Shown here in pieces: positions 32,586 through 43,564 of a stretch of DNA of 64,000 nucleotides. The stretch lies in assembly GCA_018257865.1 (NCBI GenBank), contig JAEUBA010000041.1, positions 124,001-188,000 of the forward strand. The letters are read 5' to 3'. The notes below the pieces were generated by a model. That model did not search any database. It worked only from the letters and a program-made list of their open reading frames with translations, and was not told the DNA's origin. This DNA comes from Stereocaulon alpinum (Eukaryota; Ascomycota; Lecanoromycetes; Lecanorales; Stereocaulaceae). Position 1 is the stretch's first letter. Each line of letters begins with the position of its first letter. Both the position numbers and the translations under genes were made by a program.

Positions 32586-35500
32586 TCACTCCAGCGAAAG
32601 CGCGCTCTCAATCACAGCAACCTCCCCATAGTGAGGGAACAAAAATGCACCATTAGACATAAGCTGGCAACGTTCCAAGGTCTCAGCATTGAGCCAGTCC
32701 CTCGGGATGAAGAAGTGTCGTTGCAGGCCTGCGGAGTCGTTGCGAGAGTCGATAGACCATGTGCATACCCAGGAATCGTGGTCGAGGTATATCAATCTTC
32801 GCTCCAATAGCCCTACAGGTTTGCGAATTTTCGATTGAATGCTGGCAGGTAGTGGTATTGTAAGAGCCGAGTCGGGGGTGGCGAGTCCTTCGGGAGAAAT
32901 CGACGAGGTCTCAATGATCGAAACCTTCGAGTCGGTAAGAGCTCCTGCAGACGTCTGAGTCGTGTGCAAAACTATGTGCTCCGGATCATTATGGAAGATC
33001 GATTCCACAGACGACGTGATCTCCATACGGCCGATGCCCACAGGCGAAGATCTTCTCCGCAGAAGCTGGGCTCTATCAAGACTGTCCGATACACTCAGCA
33101 TGGGCAATGCATTCGAGAATTGGAGTGTCCTAAGAATTTCGTGACCATCCCAGGCGTGGACAGTGGCACTGTTCACACAGAAGTCGAAGAATTGATTTTC
33201 GTCTTTTGGGTTATTGATGAGCATCCTCCCTGCCCTGTGCTTGGACCCTCCCAATTCTCGAACAGATGAGCCTGACGCTAAATCCCAAAGTCTACATGTC
33301 GAAGCACCATCTATAAGTAGACACTTCGAGTCGGGGCTAAAAAGCAACTGGTGCACGCCGTCCATTGTTTTGATCTCACGTATCGGCTTAGCCGTTACTT
33401 CCAGAGGAGCCGAGCCAGTCCGGTGAATTTGGAAGATACCCACCTGGCCGCCAAGCTCAGAATAAGCGACTAGATGGCCATCCTGACTGAAATGGACCAG
33501 GTCAATTGTCAAAAAACGCGGTGATCTGTAGATTTCTGTTCTGTTGCCTTTCAGGTCACATAGTTGTATGACTCCAGCGTCGTTTCCAGCACAGAAAAGG
33601 TTTGCATTAGTTGAAGCGTCTAGGGCAGTGACCGGATCGGCGGTTTCGGCGGAGGCTTCAGAGCCTGAAGCAGCTTGCGAAGCACTGCCAGCCTCACTTT
33701 CTCTTTCGCTTGCGCGCTCTTCTGTCTCAGTGAGCCTTATGAGAACATTCGGCTCCCAGACGTTGCATTGAGATCCGTTCAGATCATATATACGGCGGCA
33801 GTCCGGGCTGAAACAAATGTCGGTGGTACCATTGTCGCAAGATAGTTGATACACCATAGCAAAGTGATGATAATTCCAAATCTTGATGACGCCGCCAATG
33901 TCGCTCGTTGCGAAGAGAACTCCATCGTTGCTAATGTCAATCTCCGATGCACGTGCTCGAACTTCCTGCGTATCCTCCTCGTACACGTTCCATTTGAAGA
34001 CGCAGCCGTCATTGTAAAGACCGAGAATTTCGCCACCATTAGGATGCCATCGCACTCGGTCCACCCCAGTCCAAGTGTTGCTGATGTGCTTTCGACTTCC
34101 GTGTTCGCGTCTGAGCGTTGCAATCGATCGTCGATCTGGAAGACTCCATATCGACAATGGATACCCTCGATAAGCGACTGCGACCTGGGACGCATCCGGG
34201 CTAAAGTCAATATATCTTGGGGTATTAGTATTCGTTCCTTTGATAGGGCTTTCTGCCTTCAGTAACTTCTCGTCAAGAATTTGCCACCCTTGCTTGGGTC
34301 TCGTGAGGTCAAGTTTTCTAATCGTCTTGTCGTCACATCCAAGAAGAATAGTCATGTCATTGTCTATGAATGCGAACGCATTCAAAGCTTTGCAGTCTTT
34401 TGGGTTGTCGATCATGTGCTTCTGTTGTCCTTCCGGTGTGGACCACAATTTCGTGGTGTAGTAGCCATAGGAGACCATTGTGTCGCCTTTGCAGCCGATT
34501 GAAAAAACGTACTCACCATGCCTAACCCTTCGGATTTCCCTCAGACTAATAGCATCGTAGAGAATTATGACGCCTGAGGTCATCAGTACCCAAAAGTGAT
34601 GTCCAATACATTCCATCTGAAGTGCCTGTAGCCCAGTACCAAGGGATATCTTCGCCAAGCAATCATCCCATGAGGGATTGGTCAAGCCTTTCACAGAGAA
34701 ACCCGTCTTTTCCTTTCTTCCGAATTGCAGATATAGGGCAGAGCTTTTAGGGCAGAAAGGTGGTATGAGCTTATGGATTGCACCCGGCTTCTGCCTCAAA
34801 TTCGGGCCAAACTTAGCAAATAACTTCAAAAGATCGGCAGCCCATAGCTCGAGTACTTCAAAGTCTTCAATTGGCTGTTGAGATGGTACGTCGTCCGCAT
34901 ACAATCTACGTTTGTGTGAGACGAACGTAGTCAAATCGCGCGCTGCTTGAACAAGGACGCTGAGCTGGTCATAATAGCCGAGAGCATGGATCCAGGTGAG
35001 TACATAAGGCCCATTGAAGAACTTAACAAGCAGCGGCAACAGTGACGATGTAGCTTCTTTGGACGTGGGAACGTGACGAAGATGATAGGGCCAGCAAGTT
35101 GCCGCGTATTGCAAGAACGGCGAGGCGGGGAGAGCAGCTATCCGTTCTAGTTTTGCCCTCAGAGCTGGATCGAGAAGGAATGAAAGTGACCTAGTAAGCA
35201 ACCGTCTATGGGCCGTATGAGCGTTGATCGAAAATTCTAACTTGGAGGTTTTGAGAAGGTATTTGCGGGCAGTCTGGTGAATCATAGCCACCTGTGATGT
35301 GCTATCGACCACGACGAATTGGCCACACACTTCGCCAATGGTTCGACCAAGGTCCAACACATTGGGGAAGTCAGACTCTAGTGCTTGAGAGAGTTCGGCC
35401 AAGCTCATAGCACGCCGGGAGCAGGCCGCCCAAGTCAGAATATGTTTCGCTAAATCTTTGTCGCCATCCCTCAAATCTCTGGCTATGTTCGTCTCCATGC

Positions 35501-37722
35501 GTTCGTACAGGGGTCCCATTCCTGTCGGGATTTCGTTCAGGGCCTGCTCAATAGCATCTTCTGTATAGCATTTGCTGATTTCCTTCATGGCTAGAGTCAC
35601 CCAGAGAAAATTGCCCGAAGCTCGTTGCTGGATTCCTTTAAGAATTTTCCGCTTGAAAGCCTCTTTAACTTTGAGATAGTGTAACTCTTTACGAACAAAA
35701 GTGTAGATGTCGCTCTCGTGAGCCCCTATTGCCTGGGACTGGAAATCTTCCACATTGTCTAGGCGTTCAAAGGATGAGGAGAGAGGCTCGGTGAATCGAC
35801 CTATTAGAAGAAGGTGGATTGAGGCTCCGGCCCTCGGAATGCCAGATAAGATATCCAACGCGGTGTGAGAAGAGTCGCATTCATCAAGTGCATCAACAAC
35901 CCAGTAAAGCGGATCTTGAAGCTCTGTCTTGAACAACGCACCCACAAAAACCTTCTTCCATATGGTCCGAGCGTCAGTCTTTTCAAATCGCAGGCCGTCA
36001 TCGTGCAAGTCTCGGAGCTTTCGCCTAAAGGTAGGCAACTGGGACGCCATCTGATATGCAAGGGATCGTAATAACGCGTTGGGAGAGCGTTTGGTCTGGT
36101 CACCAAAGCGAAAGAAAAAAAAGCTGCAAGAGATATCCAAAGAATTTAGATATTCAATGATGAATGAAGACAGGACAGACTTTCCACTTGCGGGAGGACC
36201 ATGGAGCCATAGGATTTTGGAAGTTGACCCGTGTTTCACCCAATTCTTGAACGAGTCCTCGTACTTGATCCAATCGCAGGTCCCAGTCATCCATCTGTCA
36301 TGAAAGAATTTCAGGTCGTCCTCCGGTGTTTCTGTGACCGCAAGAAGATTTTGGACCTTCTTAAGATCTTCGGGAAGATGATCATTTGTGATATTGGACT
36401 CTATTGGGGGATCAATAGCCGACTTGGAGAAGCAATTTGCAGAGACTTACTAGCATGCCGAAAGCGCCCGACTAGAGTCTTTAACACATTCCGGATGTTG
36501 ACGTAGTTGGGATCTTCTTGATCATAGAATTTGCAGACATCGTGATGGTCTGCGTGCATGGGAGTTGACACTTCTCCCTTATAGCCGAGAATTGATGAGT
36601 CCTTGTTGAGCACCATCTATCAAGGAAAGTGTCAGCCATAAGGATTTCAGCCCAGGTATACAATTATCCCAGCAGTACTGACCTTCTTGAGAGGCAAACC
36701 ATTGACCTGTGTCTCGATTGTCTCATAGAAGGAGAAGATCTGTAGTTCTGGAGCAACGTGTCGAAATTCCTCATTCAGACTCTCCAACATAGGAGAGTGG
36801 CTCTTGAGGTCTGTAACATACTGCTTCGGGTGGAATGTTACTTGTAGTATGCTGTCTAATAATTCGGCCAGGTTAGAGCCCCTGTGAGGAGTGGCGAGGA
36901 AGATGATGGATGATACAGCCTTGGCAATATGTTGATATTCGGCGTCACTTTGGCCGAGAAGGTACGCCTGCAAGGTATCATTAGCTACCCTGAACAGGCT
37001 GGAAGCCGACCTACCTTCTTAGCTACCAGGCCCCCCATAGAGTGAACAACGAAAATGATGGGCACCTGAGCATGACAGAATTCAGCAAAATCTCAGAATA
37101 CCGCCCGATTGCAGAAGTTATGCCGTACCTTGCCAACATCAAGTTCATCCTTACGCTCATCTTTCCCATACTTCATGCAGAACAGTAGATTCTTACCGAA
37201 ATCGGTGATGTTGAGCATGGTGGCTGATCTGGTTGGGCTGGCTGCAGCATTGTATCCAAACGAGAGTACGCGAGCTGTGCAGATTTCGGGCTCCTGGGGA
37301 AGCCATTTTTCTGGCCAACAGTAGTCCGTGTTCTTGTCCTTCGACCATGTGCTCCGACTAGTCCCATTGAGCCCGTGGACGAAGATGATATCAACTGTGG
37401 GTTCTATATCGGGCCCGTAGATAACATTCAAGCCTAGAGGATTCTCGTACTTCGACTGTGTCTTCCGTGGGGCTAGAGTCTCCTCAGAAAAGGTACTTGC
37501 GCCTGGAGAAGAACAACCAGATCGTGGGACATCATCGCTACTGCGTTCGATGTAGACTCGCGCGCTAGCATTCTGCACCTCTTGATTTCCCGGCTGATAA
37601 GGAGGATTGAGCGAGCTCTGATTTAGAGAGCCTGGTGAGATGCCTCGGTTGCGGTGCCTGGATGCCCAGGTCGGATGGCGGATTTTGCGCAGCTGTGTAT
37701 TGACGTTAGGATGGTCTATCAT
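32586..37722 (-). CDS. SesB-like hydrolase-NACHT-WD40 receptor (NLR)
   Basis: Five exons (37722-37129, 37065-37015, 36967-36683, 36616-36451, 36400-32586) join in frame to 1636 residues. Residues about 110-365 form an alpha/beta-hydrolase of the SesB type: FVHGLNG, the nucleophile elbow VVHSMGG (Ser207, rebuilt by a 51-nt exon), FLATPHRGS, and a late His in MHADHHDVCKF. The NACHT NTPase follows with Walker A GPPASGKS (433-440) and Walker B VVDALDECD (about 533-541). The C-terminal 900 residues hold diverged WD40 repeats (LSIWSLPDR, VFKWNVYEED, IKIWNYHH) broken by a Ser/Glu/Ala-rich insert. Fungal receptors of this kind sense non-self or self-variant ligands through the repeats and fire the N-terminal domain. 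Key residues are intact, so it is probably functional. Confidence 0.9.
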
Positions 37723-38269
37723 CAACTTGAAGATGGTAATCTCACGGTCTCCATGCCAGGCTAGGCCAGGCCAGGCCTGGAGCTTGCTGTGGAGAGGTGC
37801 CAGTGGCTTTGTTGCTTGCAGCGTCTAGCTACAGACACATAAACCGCCTGTCGAGATCAACCTCTGTCATACTTCAATGGTCGCGTGGTGGAAAACTGAG
37901 TGGTTGAAGGTTGCTAGCTTATGCGGGGCTTGGAGTAGAGCCCCAAGCTGGAGTTGCAAGCCAGCGCTATTGAGCTGGAAAGAGCTTGGCAATGCTGACA
38001 CAGCCAAAGTCTCCTGGACGCAAAGCACAGGACCGCTGCAGATCGGGAATTTCACCAAGTTTCTCCGGCCACTGGAAACGTGGGGGTTTTGCTTCGCTGT
38101 GCCACTACCAACGCAGGTGAGATTAATCCCTGCATCGGGCCTGCGCCGTATTCGTTCAGCCTTGTGAACCAAGATAAGGAAGCACTCCAGTGCCATAAAC
38201 ACCTCGTTCACTCATCTTGCCAGATTCAAGCAGTTGGGGAGGCCACCGTCAACACTTCCGATCGCGACA
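37723..38269. promoter_or_regulatory. Divergent promoter region, NLR and kinase-like gene
   Basis: 547 bp separate two head-to-head start codons. It holds a purine/pyrimidine patch around 37755-37790 (repeated GGCCAGG-like words) but no recognised factor site. An ATG at about 37754 (minus) opens only a short out-of-frame ORF ending just before the receptor start. Confidence 0.45.
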
Positions 38270-39470
38270 ATGCCGGATAGGACACCATCTGGCATTGGTG
38301 GCAACTTTGTGCTAGATGAACGCATCATAGAAGGTGAGCGACCCATGCCTTCGTTAGCAGCTCGGCCCGTTAGCAGAATTGCGTTGACATTATTTCCAGC
38401 ATTACCGAAAGAGGTGTCCAAAATTGTCAGAGTGGACAGTCATGGAACCTCAGCCTGGAATAAGACCGCACGCATAAAAACAGAGCTCGCAGATGGAAGC
38501 GGAAGAAGCTTCTTTGTAAAGGTAATTCATCACCCCCAAAAAGCTTTAGTCGCTGTAAGATATTGACCTTACGGTTCTTCTAGCTGCATGAAGGCGAGCG
38601 AGGCAGAGTCATGGTGTTGGGCGAATACGAGGCCGAACTTGCAATATTCAGAGCAATGCCAAGGCTTGTTCCCGAGCCTTATTGTTGGGGCCAGTGTAAA
38701 GAACAGTCACCACCAGTTTTCTTCATACTGAAGGACTTCTGCGACATGAGCTTTCATCTTCCGGAGCCAATCCAATTCTGTGAAAAGATCGCAAGATTAC
38801 ATGAGATCAGTCGATCGCCGACAGGCAAATTCGGTTTCCATGTACCGACATTGCAAGGCTCTGTGGAGCAGAGACTTGGGTGGGATAGCAGCTGGGCTTC
38901 GTTCTTCTCAAAGTTGATCGCAGGGTCCGTACACCACGATGTCGAAGCTAATGGGCCATGGAAAGAGTATGAAGATGCCTTCACAAAGATGCAGGAACAT
39001 GTTATACCACGGTTGCTTGGAGCTTTGGAGTCAGACGGGCGCACGCTGATACCCAAGCTTATCCATGGCAATTTGAAAGACGAACACTGTGGGACCAGTC
39101 TTGAGACCGGAGATATTAAAATATACGACGCATGTTCCTATTATGCCCATTCGGAGATGGACGTCGCAATGTGGCGTGTCGAGAAGGTCAGATTCCGATC
39201 GAAGACGTACACACGACAGTACCTTCGGAATGTTGGTATTAGCGAGCCAGCGGACGAGTTCGATGATAGGATTCGGTTGTACTCCATCAAGCATATCATC
39301 AATCATTCCGTCGACAACAAGGGCTCGTACTTTAGAGAGAAGTATGTCTCACTCAAGTTCAAGGCTATCTGCTAACCGGAGACAGAGCTCTGGAAGAAAT
39401 GCTCTTCCTCATCGACAAGTACGCCCTGAAAGAGCAGGTTACCAAGGCGCCGACGGAAGGCCAATCGTAA
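38270..39470 (+). CDS. Fructosamine-3-kinase-like, degenerate catalytic site
   Basis: Three exons (38270-38521, 38584-39341, 39386-39470) give 364 residues. The chain fits the fungal fructosamine-kinase/APH family: GRSFFVK, GEYEAELAIFRAMP, PPVFFILKDFCDM, the KFGFHVPT segment, and the C-lobe YAHSEMDVAMWRVEK. Catalytic residues are changed. The family HGDLWxGN motif reads HGNLKDEH (Asn247 for the catalytic Asp, His252 for the metal-binding Asn). The FDAG motif reads YDAC, keeping only the Asp (266). Active members phosphorylate fructosamine or ribulosamine adducts on proteins so that they fall apart. This one is more likely a pseudokinase or has a new activity. It is divergent from the NLR at 37722. 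Confidence 0.82.
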
Positions 39471-40400
39471 GGGCCATGTCCTGGGAACGGCAGGCTCCTC
39501 TACAAGAGGCAAAGGCTAGGGAGGGTAGCCTCAGGGATACCATGCGGGAGTCAAGGAACAGCGAGAGATCAATGGCAAGGACTGCTTGCAGGTTTCTGGT
39601 CAAATTTGTCGACCTAACGGTGGTGATAACCTCAGCCGATTGAGGTGATGATTTCTTGTATGTTCTGATGAGATGAATGACCCATATCTTCGAGCCACTT
39701 CCCTCCAGACATTACTATTCCCGAGTATACAAGAATTAAGGAAACATACGAAGAGCGTCAATTGTGGGAAATGACGATACGATCAGGGCGGGCACTATGA
39801 GAGTTCACCGCCCTGCTGGCCAACCTTCCCTGCTAGCCACTCATAGGGCCGAAGCCCGTAACCCCATAGGTGGAGAGACCCCTGAAGATACTTACTAAGG
39901 CAATCAATGGGGTCCGGCATCTTCGCCCTCGGAAGGCGAGCCCTCAGGGCACTCTCTAGCCGCTCCCGGGCTCCAGCCCTACGATAGGGACGGTGGAGGG
40001 AAATGGCCAACTGAACAGTAAACCCATCTAGTGTGAACATGTCTTGGTCTTGACGTGCCTTCTAAATAGTTCCACACCTGAACTTGAAATATTGGAGACT
40101 TTCGCCAGCGGTACTCTATCACATTATCTTGATTTAACGGCGTCAGACAACGCTTGACAAGTTCTGTACATACATCATAGGATGTTAACGCCCTTGTATC
40201 ATAGATGTTGTTTATTAAACCTCGGTAGGTAGGTGAAAGGGGTCTTCCGTGTACCGAGTTTCGATGGAAAGGTTGACCTGCGCTGCCCTACGATGCCTAC
40301 GACAGCCCTGTGCGCAAAAGAACCATTCATCGTGGGACAGAGGCATGCAAGAAGGCATTCATAGATTTTATGTACATTATCTTATGCTCCACCAATTCCT
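39471..40400. other. Intergenic with a GC-rich open patch
   Basis: At 39795-40040 the composition turns GC-rich and the minus strand is open for 81 codons (PDPIDCLSKYLQGSLHLWGYG). The patch includes an 11-nt palindrome-like GCCCTCAGGGC. It differs sharply from its AT-richer flanks and could be a transposon fragment. The rest shows nothing recognisable. Confidence 0.4.
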
Positions 40401-40892
40401 TTATCTCGTGGGATTCTCAGAGCCAATGCCTACCCAGACATCTCTCAACTCGCCGGTCATCCATAGACCAAATACCAACAGACAGAAACGAACGACAATA
40501 AGACATGCCAACACACTGCCTATCCGGATGAACGTAGGCGAGACTTGTTTCAAGATTTTCCTTAGAAGGATAAACGCAGGATGCGAGGGTTGTGGCTTCC
40601 CAGCTGCTACTTCAGCCCAAGTCCGTCGTGAACGCGAGAATGTCGTAGTTGCGAGACAATGTTGGCCTCGCCGATTATTTTGTGCTGGAGGCTCGTGAAC
40701 CTGACCACTGCTCAATAGTTCATCGATCAGTGAGAGTTCTTGATTGATTTGCGATTGAGTTAGGCCGAGGTGTGGTGTTGGGCGAGGATTCCTGGCTCTC
40801 CGACTTTTGGTGTATGTTACGACCCGCCATCCTTCGTTGTCATGGTCGATCATGGTAGAATTGCTGGCTGGGTATGGGACGTTTGATTCCAT
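40401..40892 (-). CDS. Small tail-anchored-like membrane protein
   Basis: Single exon, 163 residues, from ATG 40892-40890. The N-terminal two thirds is soluble with GWRVVTYTKSRRARN, a helical SQINQELSLIDELL and TWAEVAAGKP. One hydrophobic segment at about residues 120-142 (GSVLACLIVVRFCLLVFGLW) lies close to the C-terminus, leaving a short tail. No signal peptide is seen, so a tail-anchored or type II topology is likely. No family recognised. The frame is well separated from neighbours and reads like real coding sequence. Confidence 0.55.
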   Translation of the reverse strand: MESNVPYPASNSTMIDHDNEGWRVVTYTKSRRARNPRPTPHLGLTQSQINQELSLIDELLSSGQVHEPPAQNNRRGQHCLATTTFSRSRRTWAEVAAGKPQPSHPAFILLRKILKQVSPTFIRIGSVLACLIVVRFCLLVFGLWMTGELRDVWVGIGSENPTR

Positions 40893-42586
40893 TTTGGAGG
40901 AATAAAGTGAACTCAATACCCGGTGCGGTGTGGTAATTTAGTTTCTTTGATTGGTCGTTTGGACGGATGTGAATGAAGTTCGGAATGCAGTAAAGGTTCT
41001 TATAGAGAACGTACATAAGAAATGATGCTCCAGAATTGCGAGAAGGGGCATTGTTGGGAGTGCATGTGATTGTGGTGGATAGCATGTGAAATATCGAGAA
41101 TACTCTTCGCCAATGATTCCTCCACCATGGGTCCAAGGCTAGAACATTGATTTAAAAGTAGCCCATAGTTTCAGCGATGGACTGCTACGACCATTATCCG
41201 CCCATTTCGCAGCATTGTTGAAATTCCTGCAAAATTAAAGAGCAAAGAATGTTGGCTTGGGAGATGGCTAGCCGCAACATACCCTAGGCTAGCTTCCAAG
41301 CCGGAACAGCGACCTCCCAAGGAGGCCTCCCATGGGACGACCCTCATGGATCATCCGGGGCAGATTTATGACGGTACAGTAAGTGTGCTATACTAAGACT
41401 CACTAGGGTTGTGTTGATGCACGGTTCTAGGCGATGAAGATTTATCAATTTGGTCACCCCTAACTACAAATGGAATCGGCCCTGTAGCGAATGCCTCTAA
41501 GGTAATTTAGCGGTGGTTTCTAGGCGCTAGAACTAGGCCCCGCAAGGAAGCCCTAAAGCGACTGGGTAAGATACAATCTTACCCGACTGCATTTCGACAG
41601 AATGAAGTCAACATGGTCGTCGGACAGGTCGAGACTTGGAGGGTGTTCTCCAAATGTCGCTGCATTCTCTGCATGTCCTTTTGTGCGCCGTTCTTGCTTG
41701 TGGCTTGCCTTTTCGAGGGCGATCCCAAAGACATGAATTTTCTACCAAGTCCTGAGTAGGTAGGAATAGTCCAACTCGATCGCTATTCGCAACGAAAAGC
41801 CCAAAATATCCTTTCCTTATTGCAGGCATCGATGATCCAACAATGCACATCCAATTTTGAAGAAGCTAGGGAGATATCCCATGTGTTCCCGGAATGGGCC
41901 GTCACTTTTTGCTTTCCAGCCATGTGACTTCACTGGAAGCGCATTATTCTCTGGTCTGTGCTAGTTGTGCTTTCATTGAAAACGTTGCAAGGAAGGTGGG
42001 GTTTATACGACTATCGTCATCAGGGAACATTTGCTTGCTAGGGTGCGAAGCATCCAAATTAGGCCCCCCAACGCCGTACTCCGATCTTCGACACAGTGCT
42101 CTATGTAGGAATCGAAACTGATAGTCTGCGACAAAAGACTAGCCGAACCATAGTCGTTCTTTCACAGTTGCTGTACAGATTCCCACAATTCCTACTTTCC
42201 GAATCTCTTTGATAGCTACCGTATCAAGGTTCGAGATGGTGGGAGTGTATTAACTTTGAAGATATTTGGTATATAGATTCTAGGGGAGTATTGCGATCGG
42301 ATCATGTGATCCCTCTCTGTACGCTATCCATTGCCTTTGGGACCAAAATTAGATTGATCTAAGCCAATTAGCGTTCAGAAATGAAGCAGATTAGAGGTCT
42401 TAGTGGCGGCACTAGAAGGAGACAAGTCATACTCTATTTGAGGTTGAATGAGTGCCTTTGGCAGATTTCCGCTTTTAGCCTTTGCTACCGCCCAATCTTC
42501 GCATCCGTCACCACCTTGCAAAGTTGCAATACTCATCATCGTTGCTAGAACACTCTGGTCCCAAATATAAGATCGGGACTATCAGA
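40893..42586. other. Gene-poor 1.7 kb with possible transposon debris
   Basis: The 41270-41600 stretch has several short inverted words (for example GCTAGCC...GGCTAGC around 41268-41300) and a perfect hairpin at 41564-41584. Its look is that of degraded repeat DNA, but no terminal repeats or transposon protein was identified. Confidence 0.4.
41564..41584. repeat. Perfect 9-bp inverted repeat
   Basis: GGGTAAGAT, an ACA loop, then ATCTTACCC. A hairpin of this quality could be a terminator, a protein-binding palindrome or part of a decayed mobile element. Confidence 0.55.
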
Positions 42587-43564
42587 ATGATGGAATCTTT
42601 GGAAGGTCTTGGGAGCCTTCGTGTTCTTCCCATGGAGATCCGGGACCACATCTATCGCCATGTCTTTCACGATCGGTACCTTGTTCCGTGTCCGGGCGCG
42701 ATGTTCTACCTCAATAGAGGATATCCTGGCTTCGAAATGAAAGGCTCTGTTTACTATGGTCAATTTCCATGCACCAATATTGGCCTACTGGAGACTTCCA
42801 AGGCACTCCGATCAGAGGCAGAAGACGTTTTCTACGCGGAGAGTGTCTTCGTATTCGCTGCTCGCCATGTCTTAGAAGATACAGAACTGCTATGGGACGT
42901 CTTCAATCTACGAAATAGACATTGTCCGAAGGCATTGAAACTTCTATGCGAGAGTATGATTTCTTACTTTCCACCATTGATACTGTACGATGCACCAGAA
43001 GTCAAATTCCGTGCCAATGAATGGGGGTTAGAACGGATGAACAATATTGAGATTCAAATGGACTTTGGGGACTATCTGACATGTCCTCGTGTTGATCGAG
43101 AGCCTCAGCCTGTGGAAATCTTCAATAGATCTGTCTTCAAGATCCTCGAGACTACCGATCTTACACGAGCAACCTGCCATATCATTTGCGAGAATCTTCA
43201 AGCATGTCAATATGTTGAACATACACTCCTTAGAGCTCCTTACTACGAATCATTGAAGAAGTTAGTGACACTCAAGACTTTGGTATTAGAATTCAAGTTT
43301 GATGGCACTTCCGAGATTCACAGGTACATTTCGAGATCAGATCGGACTATCCAGCAAAAGCTAGATGCACTACTTTTCGAGATGTTAAGAGGATCCGTGT
43401 TCGAAGAAGTGGCAACTGACCTGGCCACTTCATTGGGACTCCCTACTATTTGGCAGGATGGACTCAGCATCTCTCTCCGATACCATCCACGAAAACAACA
43501 GGAGGACCTTTCTTGCTCGAAAAAGGAACCGTCTCTCTTACAGGTAGAAGAACCGGCGAAGTGA
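42587..43564 (+). CDS. F-box-like / 2EXR-DUF7730-type protein
   Basis: Single exon, 325 residues from the ATG at 42587 (a second ATG follows directly). LRVLPMEIRDHIYRHVF near residue 15 is the family motif. The middle shows the usual features: CTNIGLLETSKALRSEAEDVFYAESVF (a form of the LLxTSKxIRxEA motif), then FVFAARH. The C-terminus is Lys/Glu-rich and probably disordered. Of the members in this window this one keeps the most family motifs, so it may be the least eroded. The leucine-rich C-terminal half may bind a substrate. None can be inferred. Confidence 0.8.
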   Translation: MMESLEGLGSLRVLPMEIRDHIYRHVFHDRYLVPCPGAMFYLNRGYPGFEMKGSVYYGQFPCTNIGLLETSKALRSEAEDVFYAESVFVFAARHVLEDTELLWDVFNLRNRHCPKALKLLCESMISYFPPLILYDAPEVKFRANEWGLERMNNIEIQMDFGDYLTCPRVDREPQPVEIFNRSVFKILETTDLTRATCHIICENLQACQYVEHTLLRAPYYESLKKLVTLKTLVLEFKFDGTSEIHRYISRSDRTIQQKLDALLFEMLRGSVFEEVATDLATSLGLPTIWQDGLSISLRYHPRKQQEDLSCSKKEPSLLQVEEPAK

